A stretch of DNA of 64,000 nucleotides, taken from NCBI GenBank assembly GCA_012719855.1, contig JAAXZN010000026.1, forward strand, positions 1 through 64,000, given 5' to 3'. This document shows, piece after piece, positions 58,482 to 64,000 of the stretch. The stretch is from Serratia liquefaciens (lineage in GTDB: Bacteria > Pseudomonadota > Gammaproteobacteria > Enterobacterales > Enterobacteriaceae). The notes below the pieces were generated by a model, which was given only the letters and a program-made list of their open reading frames with translations, was not told the DNA's origin and made no database searches. Every line of letters begins with the position of its first letter. Positions within the stretch are counted from its first letter, which is position 1. The translations under genes were made by a program, and so were the position numbers.

Positions 58482-59038
58482 AATCCCACGCACTCTTTTA
58501 GGTGTTCGAGCGCTCGGCGAATCCAACTTTTGATGGTGCCAAGCGGTTGCTGGAGATAATCAGACACCTCACCGTGCGACATCCCCTGATAATAGGCCAG
58601 TACAATGCTTTGCCGTTGATCGGCCGGCAAGTGATCTAAACACGAGGCCAGCTTTTTTCCTTCCTGGGTACGTTGCAACGCTTCGCCAGGTTCAGCAGAA
58701 CTTGTGCTGTCCGTTTCAACAAACTCGTCCTCTTGCGCTGCGAGCTTGCCACCCGTGCTGCGCAACCAGTCAATGGCGCGGTTACGCACAATATGGGTGA
58801 GCCAGGTTAGAGGAGAGCTGAGCGAGGGATCGTAACTGGCGGCCTTACTCCAGGCACTGATAAAGCTCTCATGCAGCACTTCTTCCGCCCAGGATTGACG
58901 CCTAAGCATGCACAAGGCTACCGCAAATAAGCGTGGCGACGTCTGACGATAGAGCTGCTCAAAAGCCTGACGATCGCCACGACTTATGGCCTTCATCAAC
59001 GCCTTATCTCGTTCCTGTTCCGATGCCGATGTCGTCAT
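58478..59038 (-). CDS. ECF-family RNA polymerase sigma factor, SigK-like
   Basis: A 186-residue sigma factor with only regions 2 and 4. Region 2: YRQTSPRLFAVALCMLRRQS, AEEVLHESFISAWSKA, PLTWLTHIVRNRAIDWLR. Region 4: CLDHLPADQRQSIVLAYYQG with helix-turn-helix SHGEVSDYLQQPLGTIKSWI. The Asp/Glu spacing and partner resemble ECF19/SigK type. It is transcribed with the upstream fasciclin gene (58-base gap) and the downstream anti-sigma. Confidence 0.9.
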   Translation of the reverse strand: MTTSASEQERDKALMKAISRGDRQAFEQLYRQTSPRLFAVALCMLRRQSWAEEVLHESFISAWSKAASYDPSLSSPLTWLTHIVRNRAIDWLRSTGGKLAAQEDEFVETDSTSSAEPGEALQRTQEGKKLASCLDHLPADQRQSIVLAYYQGMSHGEVSDYLQQPLGTIKSWIRRALEHLKECVGL

Positions 59039-59096
59039 GTCTTATCCTGATGAAGGTGCGGTTGTTCAGACCAACCGCACCAAGTATAGCCACAAT

Positions 59097-59657
59097 TTAT
59101 TTAGGCATCAGGACAGTATCAATAACATCAATCACACCATTCTTCTGGTACACATCATAAGTACTGATATTAGCGACGTTGCCTTTTCCATCTTTGAGCT
59201 GGATATTATGTGGCCCATTATTCATGATCCACAGAGATTGCCCATTCACCGTTTTCAGTTCCGCCGAACCGTTCCCCTCGTGGATTTTCTTTTCCAGCTG
59301 TTTCATGTCGTATCTGCCAGCGACTACGTGGTAAGTCAGTACGCTGGTCAACACGGCCTTATTTTCAGGCTTAAGCAGATTATCGACGGTGCCGGCGGGT
59401 AATTTTGCGAAAGCGGCGTTGGTTGGCGCGAACACGGTGAAGGGACCTTTCCCTTGTAGAGTATCCACCAGCCCAGCGGCCTTGACCGCCGCCACCAGCG
59501 TTGAATGGTCTTTGGAATTAAGGGCGTTCTCAATGATATTTTTGCTCGGATACATGGCGGCCCCGCCTACCATGACCTGATCGGACATCATGGCGGCCGC
59601 TGATGCGCCGCTGAACAGGACTGATGCACATAATGCGGTGTAGATGAGCTTTTTCAT
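59097..59657 (-). CDS. Fasciclin-domain secreted protein (MPT70-like)
   Basis: A 186-residue protein with a signal peptide (KKLIYTALCASVLFSGASA) and one FAS1 domain. FAS1 features are FTVFAPTNAAFAKLP, TVDNLLKPENKAVLTSVL, the YHVVAG H-box, and the terminal YDVYQKNGVIDVIDTVLMP. FAS1 proteins mediate adhesion or redox-related functions. It precedes an ECF sigma/anti-sigma pair, the composition of the mycobacterial SigK-RskA-MPT70 system. The start follows GAGGAA; 63 upstream codons are rejected. Confidence 0.87.
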   Translation of the reverse strand: MKKLIYTALCASVLFSGASAAAMMSDQVMVGGAAMYPSKNIIENALNSKDHSTLVAAVKAAGLVDTLQGKGPFTVFAPTNAAFAKLPAGTVDNLLKPENKAVLTSVLTYHVVAGRYDMKQLEKKIHEGNGSAELKTVNGQSLWIMNNGPHNIQLKDGKGNVANISTYDVYQKNGVIDVIDTVLMPK

Positions 59658-59706
59658 GATCATTTCCTCAAAGATAAAAGAAGTGAAGTTTTGCCTCACA
59701 TTCGGA

Positions 59707-59735
59707 TATACGTAAGAGGAGATACTTTTGGATGC
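59707..59735 (-). promoter_or_regulatory. Candidate ECF promoter upstream of the fasciclin gene
   Basis: On the minus strand GCATCC is followed after 17 bases by CGTATA, about 50 bases upstream of the fasciclin start. The sequences resemble CCATCC-type -35 elements of SigK, but the evidence is weak and based on eye comparison only. Confidence 0.25.
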
Positions 59736-59782
59736 AGCAGAGGAAAAATATTTAACGTCGCGCGTAAGTAAACTGGAATAAA

Positions 59783-59807
59783 AAAGCCCCGTTGTTGCAT
59801 ACGGGGC
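59783..59807 (-). terminator. Terminator of the alpha/beta hydrolase
   Basis: GCCCCG and CGGGGC arms; on the minus strand followed by TTTTTT. It lies 14 bases past the hydrolase stop and upstream of the fasciclin gene, insulating the two units. Confidence 0.75.
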
Positions 59808-59820
59808 GCAATCAGCTGGT

Positions 59821-60510
59821 TTAAGAGGCGTTTGCCGCCTCATCAATCAATGCGGCTATTTCTTTCGGGTGCGAAGCAAGAGAAGCGTGGCTGGCATCCA
59901 GCGTAATCACCTTTTTCGCCTTTAAACGTGCAGACATTCGCTGCTGATTTTCGGGCGCTATCATCCGGTCATTGCTGGAGATTTGGTACCAGGAGGGTTT
60001 GTGTTTCCACGCCGGTTCAGTGATCGCATTGCCGAAGGTGCTGGCCAACGGTGCCTTTTGCGTTACCGCCATCACCAATGCCTCATCAGCAGGCAGATCC
60101 TGGCAGAAGCTTTCGTGGAACTTGTCTGTCTTAATCCATAAATAACCGTCGCTGTCCGGCGCCAGGTTCGCTGCCGCTATTGGCGGATGTTGCTGGGTGA
60201 TGCCACCGGGACTTTCGCCGGCGTCCGGTGCGAAGGCGGCGATATAAACCAGACCAACGACATTGGGCTGATTGCCCATTTCACTGAGCACCGCGCCACC
60301 ATAAGAGTGGCCGACCAACAACACCGGCCCCTGCTGCTGCGCCACCATCTTGCGGGTGCGTTCAGCATCGTCTGCCAGCGACGTCAGCGGCATTTCTACA
60401 GCGTGAATCGAGTGATATCCCTTGTGCGATAATTCGGTAATGACTTTGCTCCAGTGCGCTGCACCGCCCCAAAATCCATGGACCAGGACTACGGTAGGTT
60501 TTGCCTTCAT
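59821..60510 (-). CDS. Alpha/beta hydrolase fold protein
   Basis: A 229-residue cytoplasmic hydrolase with the oxyanion-hole motif VLVHGFWGGAAHW, nucleophile GHSYGG (Ser near residue 73), Asp region ISSNDRMI and the catalytic His in DASHASLASHP. It resembles non-heme chloroperoxidase/esterase-like hydrolases of the EstC family, without an assignable substrate. The start at 60510 follows AAGGA; seven upstream codons are possible. Confidence 0.85.
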   Translation of the reverse strand: MKAKPTVVLVHGFWGGAAHWSKVITELSHKGYHSIHAVEMPLTSLADDAERTRKMVAQQQGPVLLVGHSYGGAVLSEMGNQPNVVGLVYIAAFAPDAGESPGGITQQHPPIAAANLAPDSDGYLWIKTDKFHESFCQDLPADEALVMAVTQKAPLASTFGNAITEPAWKHKPSWYQISSNDRMIAPENQQRMSARLKAKKVITLDASHASLASHPKEIAALIDEAANAS

Positions 60511-60798
60511 TACTGATTCCTTCTTTAACATGGAGGCGCTACGCCAGGCTTGAACATCCGCACTGCTGTGTTTTCAGCGCCATTGCCTCAAGCCCAAACG
60601 CCTTGAAATACCCTCTTGTATATAGTTCAGAACAAGAGTTTCCAGCAATAGCTACGAATAGTTAATCCGAGATCGGACCTGTTCTGGCTAGCCCCTTGGG
60701 CTCAAAGCATTTTCCAAATTTCAGTCGGCATAGGCTCGCCGATAGGCCGCAAAACAAGATTAAAACTAGGATTTATACCTATAACGATCTAAAATCCC

Positions 60799-60939
60799 AT
60801 GAAAAAACAAAGAGAAGTATTTTCACCAATATCAATAGGGAATTTTTACGTGAAGGAAATGATCTCCATTCTTTTTATCGTAAGCCTGCTGGCGATGCTT
60901 TTTTCGTGGTTATTCGTCTATAGCCTCAATATTCATTAA
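60799..60939 (+). CDS. 46-residue small hydrophobic protein (tentative)
   Basis: A small ORF: MKKQREVFSPISIGNFYVKE, then a single membrane helix (ISILFIVSLLAMLFSWLFVY) and SLNIH. The ATG lacks a strong ribosome site. An internal GTG at 60850 preceded by AGGG would give a 29-residue version that is nearly all membrane helix. I do not recognise a family. It is followed by a hairpin terminator, which supports transcription of this short stretch. Confidence 0.45.
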   Translation: MKKQREVFSPISIGNFYVKEMISILFIVSLLAMLFSWLFVYSLNIH

Positions 60940-60955
60940 CGCCCTGCGATAATAA

Positions 60956-60990
60956 AAAAACCCGGCATGCATCGATGCCAGGGTTTTTAA
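60956..60990 (+). terminator. Terminator after the 46-residue ORF
   Basis: AACCCGGCAT / ATGCCAGGGTT with a T5 tail, 17 bases after the ORF stop. On the other strand it could also serve the YqaE-like gene. Confidence 0.75.
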
Positions 60991-61028
60991 AGCTGTGCTG
61001 CAGCCGTTCCGGTGAGGAAACCGGGCGA

Positions 61029-61187
61029 CTACTGTTTCGTCTGGATCCAGAAGGCGTGGATCAGGCCCGGGAAGTAGCCAAACAAGGTGAGGATAATATT
61101 GAGGATAAACGCGCCGCCTATACCTTTATCCAGCAGTACGCCCAGCGGGGGCAGGATGATGGTAAATACGATTCTCCAAAAACTCAT
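61029..61187 (-). CDS. YqaE/Pmp3 family membrane protein
   Basis: A 52-residue protein with two membrane helices: MSFWRIVFTIILPPLGVLLD, then a second helix beginning GGAFILNIILTLFGYFPG and ending LIHAFWIQTKQ. The PPLGVLL and GYFPGxxHAxW signatures are diagnostic of the YqaE/Pmp3 stress-response family, which affects membrane potential in yeast and plants. GAGGCG lies upstream of the ATG. Confidence 0.85.
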   Translation of the reverse strand: MSFWRIVFTIILPPLGVLLDKGIGGAFILNIILTLFGYFPGLIHAFWIQTKQ

Positions 61188-61410
61188 AATAGCGCCTCAT
61201 TTTGTTCTACAAGGCACCAACATATTATATTTGCTTAACATTTTCAAATGGCGTCCTGTAAAACACTGTTCAACATGGCATGAAAAATGCGTATAGCCAC
61301 AGTAATTGTGCTGATATCTGCCAATATTGAATAAACAATTAATAAGCATTGATTATGTAGGGTCAAGCCCTTAAAATTTGTAACTTAACACTACAACTGG
61401 GTAAGGTTTC

Positions 61411-61587
61411 ATGTCGTCGCTGTGGGTTGCAACACAATACTTTTATTTAATTGGCTTGGTAGTTTCTATGATTTTCACCTACCTGGTCAGCCGGGACACC
61501 ATAAAGATTCGTTTTCTCAGTGCCTTAACGATTGGTTTGACCTGGCCCCTGAGCCTACCGGTAGTGTTGATGTTCTCCTTGTTCTGA
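61411..61587 (+). CDS. GhoT/OrtT family membrane toxin
   Basis: A 58-residue membrane protein. The C-terminal half, IRFLSALTIGLTWPLSLPVV followed by LMFSLF, closely matches E. coli GhoT and OrtT (RLLSAFLVGITWPMSLPVAL and FSLF ending). Two hydrophobic helices flank a short loop with SRDTIKIR. GhoT damages the inner membrane and reduces ATP; its antitoxin GhoS is an RNase. No ghoS is adjacent, so an orphan OrtT-like role in stringent or metabolic stress is more likely. GGTAAGG precedes the ATG. Confidence 0.8.
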   Translation: MSSLWVATQYFYLIGLVVSMIFTYLVSRDTIKIRFLSALTIGLTWPLSLPVVLMFSLF

Positions 61588-61601
61588 CGCTGCAGAAACC
61601 A

Positions 61602-61630
61602 ACCCCGTCACACGCTGACGGGGTGATATC
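61602..61630. terminator. Bidirectional hairpin between the OrtT-like gene and the receptor
   Basis: ACCCCGTCA / TGACGGGGT with a 5-base loop, between convergent genes; weak T tails on both strands. Confidence 0.75.
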
Positions 61631-61643
61631 ACCGCCTCCTGAA

Positions 61644-63761
61644 TCAGAAATCGTATCCCACCGTCGCCACCACGGAGCGTTCCGCGCCCCAGTAGCAATA
61701 GCCGGTCCCATAACAGGCCGCGACATATTTCCGGTCGGTCAGGTTATTCACATTCAGTTGCACATAGGCACCTTTCAACGACGGATTCACCCTGTCCAGA
61801 TTCATCCGCACCGAGGCATCCAACAGCGTCACGGAAGGAATTCGCAACGTATTCTCATTATCAGCCCACTGCTTGCCGATATAACGTACACCGGCGCCAA
61901 GATCCACGCCGTAAGCGGTGGCATATTTGCCCCACAGTGAAGCCATTTGCTCCGGTGCGAGATACGGTGTGTTGCCGTCGTTGCCATCAATGGCATCTTT
62001 GAATTTCACTTTATTGTAGGTATAGCCGGCGATCAGGTCGAAATGTTCAGTTACCTTGCTGCGGGCCTCCAGCTCAATCCCCTGAGAATGCACCTTGCCG
62101 GCCGGCAGGTAATAGCTTTGTTGCACCACGCGGTTAGCCACGTCTTTCTGCGTCAGGTCATACAGCGCCACGCTGTATATCGAGGCACTGCCTGGTGGCT
62201 GGTACTTCAGGCCCACCTCATACTGCTCGCTGGTGCTCGGTTTGAGCATATGCCCGTTTTGATCGGGCAGCGCCTCCGGGGTAACCGCCGTGCTGTAGCT
62301 GGCATAAGGCGAGAAACCATTATCGAAGCGATACAACAGCGAAGCGCGGCCGCTAAAATTGTCGTCGGTACGAGCATCGCTGGCGCCGGTATTAAGCACC
62401 GTATTTTTAGACTCGATACGGTCGAAACGCCCGGAGAGATTCAGATACCAATTCTGTAGGCTGATTTCATCCTGCAGATAAACCCCGGTCTGCTCATAGT
62501 GCCGTCGGGAATCGGTATGTATCAGGTTGGTTAATGCGTCGCCGCCGGACACCCCGGTATAAGGATTAAGCTGCGAAGCTGCCGCAGACTCATCCCACAG
62601 ATTATTACGCAGGCGCTGGTAATCCAGACCCAGCATCACCTTGTGATCCAACGGCCCGGTAGCAAAATCGGCTTCCAGCTGGTTATCGACGGCGAATGCA
62701 TCCAGCGAGGTGGCTGAACCGCTGTAATAGCGATTCAACAGGCTGTGATCGTCATTCCAGCCAATCTGGTACACCTGCTGTAATTCAACATTGGAATGGG
62801 TGTAACTGGCATTCTGGCGGAATGACCAAACATCGTTAAAACTGTGCGAAAAAGCGTAGCTGTAAATCTGCTCCCAACGTTTGAACACATTGCGGCTGCT
62901 TTCACCATCAAAGAAGCCACGCCCCAGCTTATCACCGGTGCTGGAATAGAGGCTGCCATCTGCCGGTACCGCACTGTGATAACCGCCGGACGGATCTTTT
63001 TGCAGGTAAGCTTTCAGCAGCAGCGAGGTATTTTCATCCGGCTGCCACAGCAATGAAGGTGAAATGGCATATCTTTCCTCACGCTGATGGTCATACATGG
63101 TTTCGCTGCTGCGCGTCATCCCGGTCAATCGATAAGCCCACTGTTCCGACAGCGGGCCGGTCACATCGAAAGCGCCCCCCTGGGTGCTGTTATTGCCTGC
63201 CATCAGGTTAACGTGCCCTTCCGTGGCAAACTGGGGTCGCTTGGAGGTCAAAGCGACCAAGCCGCCCGGAATGCTTTGCCCGTACATGACCGATGAAGGC
63301 CCTTTGATAACGTCGATGCGTTCCAGGAACCAGGGATCAACCTGCAGGGCATTATAGGTGCCGCCGTCACTCAATAACCGCAGACCATCAAGGAAGGTGT
63401 TATTAACGTCGCCACCGTGAAAACCACGTAACGCAATGGTGTCATAGCGCGTGGCACCACCGGAAAAGTTGGTGAAAACACCCGGGGCATATTTCAGGGC
63501 ATCGTTAACCGTTTGGGTATTCTGATCCGTCATTTGTTGGCGCGTCACCACCGAAACGGACTGTGCAGTCAGAATCAACGGCCTATCGGTTTTGGTCGCC
63601 CCCTGGCTGGTCGTGGCCTGATAGCCATGGGTTGCTGCCTCCGCCGTATCGGCAGGTTTAGCGGTAACGACCAGGGTATCCTCAGCAAGAGACGCCAGTG
63701 GCAGGAACATTGCGAACGCGCATAAAACCCGTGACCGTTTGACAGGAAAAATCATCGGCAT
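61644..63761 (-). CDS. TonB-dependent siderophore receptor, FhuA/FoxA-like
   Basis: A 705-residue outer-membrane beta-barrel importer. After a signal peptide (FPVKRSRVLCAFAMFLPLAS ending LAEDTLVVTA) comes the TonB box DTLVVTA, the plug domain (QMTDQNTQTVNDALKYAPGV, RGFHGGDVNNTFLDGLRLL, VIKGPSSVMYGQSIPGGLV) and the barrel ending VVATVGYDF with a terminal Phe. The C-terminal ACYGTGYCYWGAERSVVATV resembles hydroxamate receptors such as FhuA and FoxA, so ferrichrome- or ferrioxamine-type cargo is likely. A Fur box lies upstream. Confidence 0.9.
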   Translation of the reverse strand: MPMIFPVKRSRVLCAFAMFLPLASLAEDTLVVTAKPADTAEAATHGYQATTSQGATKTDRPLILTAQSVSVVTRQQMTDQNTQTVNDALKYAPGVFTNFSGGATRYDTIALRGFHGGDVNNTFLDGLRLLSDGGTYNALQVDPWFLERIDVIKGPSSVMYGQSIPGGLVALTSKRPQFATEGHVNLMAGNNSTQGGAFDVTGPLSEQWAYRLTGMTRSSETMYDHQREERYAISPSLLWQPDENTSLLLKAYLQKDPSGGYHSAVPADGSLYSSTGDKLGRGFFDGESSRNVFKRWEQIYSYAFSHSFNDVWSFRQNASYTHSNVELQQVYQIGWNDDHSLLNRYYSGSATSLDAFAVDNQLEADFATGPLDHKVMLGLDYQRLRNNLWDESAAASQLNPYTGVSGGDALTNLIHTDSRRHYEQTGVYLQDEISLQNWYLNLSGRFDRIESKNTVLNTGASDARTDDNFSGRASLLYRFDNGFSPYASYSTAVTPEALPDQNGHMLKPSTSEQYEVGLKYQPPGSASIYSVALYDLTQKDVANRVVQQSYYLPAGKVHSQGIELEARSKVTEHFDLIAGYTYNKVKFKDAIDGNDGNTPYLAPEQMASLWGKYATAYGVDLGAGVRYIGKQWADNENTLRIPSVTLLDASVRMNLDRVNPSLKGAYVQLNVNNLTDRKYVAACYGTGYCYWGAERSVVATVGYDF

Positions 63762-63878
63762 ACCTGTAATCCCCAGTAAAAATCATTAAATGACACCCAA
63801 AGGCTCCCCTGTCAGCAGTGCTGGCTGACAACTTGCTCAAAGGTTCAATCGGTGTGTTGAATGTAAACAAAGTGAAAT

Positions 63879-63897
63879 ATTAATGATAATTATTATC
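63879..63897. promoter_or_regulatory. Fur box upstream of the siderophore receptor
   Basis: ATTAATGATAATTATTATC matches 16 of 19 positions of the Fur consensus GATAATGATAATCATTATC, about 120 bases ahead of the receptor start. Iron-regulated expression is therefore expected. Confidence 0.75.
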
Positions 63898-64000
63898 TTT
63901 ATCGATAGAGAATTTCAAGTATCAGGCAACTTTTAATAAGCAAACAAAGCATCCTGTTCAGATCGATAGCACCTGAACCAGAAAGCGTTTATACATCTGA

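Noticed and set aside
60696-60923. 75-codon frame overlapping the 46-residue ORF
   Set aside because: A different frame from the hydrophobic one and with low-complexity, non-conserved-looking composition; the hydrophobic frame with terminator is the better candidate.

Overview
The window is chromosomal DNA of an enterobacterium, most probably Serratia (S. proteamaculans, quinivorans or liquefaciens-like). The core genes match Escherichia coli proteins along their whole length and keep E. coli-like order. The GH18 chitinase of the ChiD type and the smvR/smvA pair point to Serratia. The species cannot be fixed by reading alone. No rRNA, CRISPR array, prophage or complete insertion sequence was seen.

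Layout. 0.2-4.4 kb: queH, yciI, a divergent TetR/efflux pair (smvR/smvA) and a Dps-like ferritin. 4.6-6.9 kb: yciY, clsA, yciU. 7.0-13.9 kb: an accessory locus with a DeoR regulator, FGGY kinase, EutH-like permease, DUF1937 protein and two GlpA/GlpB-like flavoproteins. It sits exactly where E. coli has yciU next to oppF. 14.1-21.5 kb: oppABCDF with a second oppA. 22.2-27.9 kb: ychE, adhE, tdk, hns. 28.1-35.2 kb: galU, ugd and a UDP-glucuronate epimerase (UDP-glucose to UDP-GlcA to UDP-GalA), then rssB/rssA, ychJ, purU. 35.3-36.0 kb: a tyrT-type operon with two tRNA-Tyr genes and degenerate repeats carrying the tRNA 3' end. 36.1-46.9 kb: a LOG-family gene, xthA, nudG, the overlapping selD-selU-topB-ynjH operon, ydjA, sppA, ansA, pncA. 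47.2-56.1 kb: chitinase, yeaC, msrB, gapA, yeaD, mipA and yeaG-yeaH behind a sigma-54 type promoter. 56.2-64 kb: accessory genes, namely a GNAT enzyme, a PfpI/DJ-1 protein, a fasciclin/ECF sigma/anti-sigma operon, an alpha/beta hydrolase, several very small membrane proteins (one of the GhoT/OrtT toxin family) and a Fur-box-preceded TonB-dependent siderophore receptor.

The best candidate for something undescribed is the 7.0-13.9 kb locus. A glycerol-kinase-like enzyme, an ethanolamine-permease-like transporter and a GlpA/GlpB-like dehydrogenase pair suggest uptake, phosphorylation and oxidation of a small polyol or amino alcohol. The heptamer AACCACA is clustered upstream of both divergent transcription units, as expected of operators for the locus's own DeoR regulator. 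The second is the fasciclin-ECF-RskA-like operon, which has the composition of the mycobacterial SigK/RskA/MPT70 system. The third is the set of small membrane ORFs in 56.7-61.6 kb.
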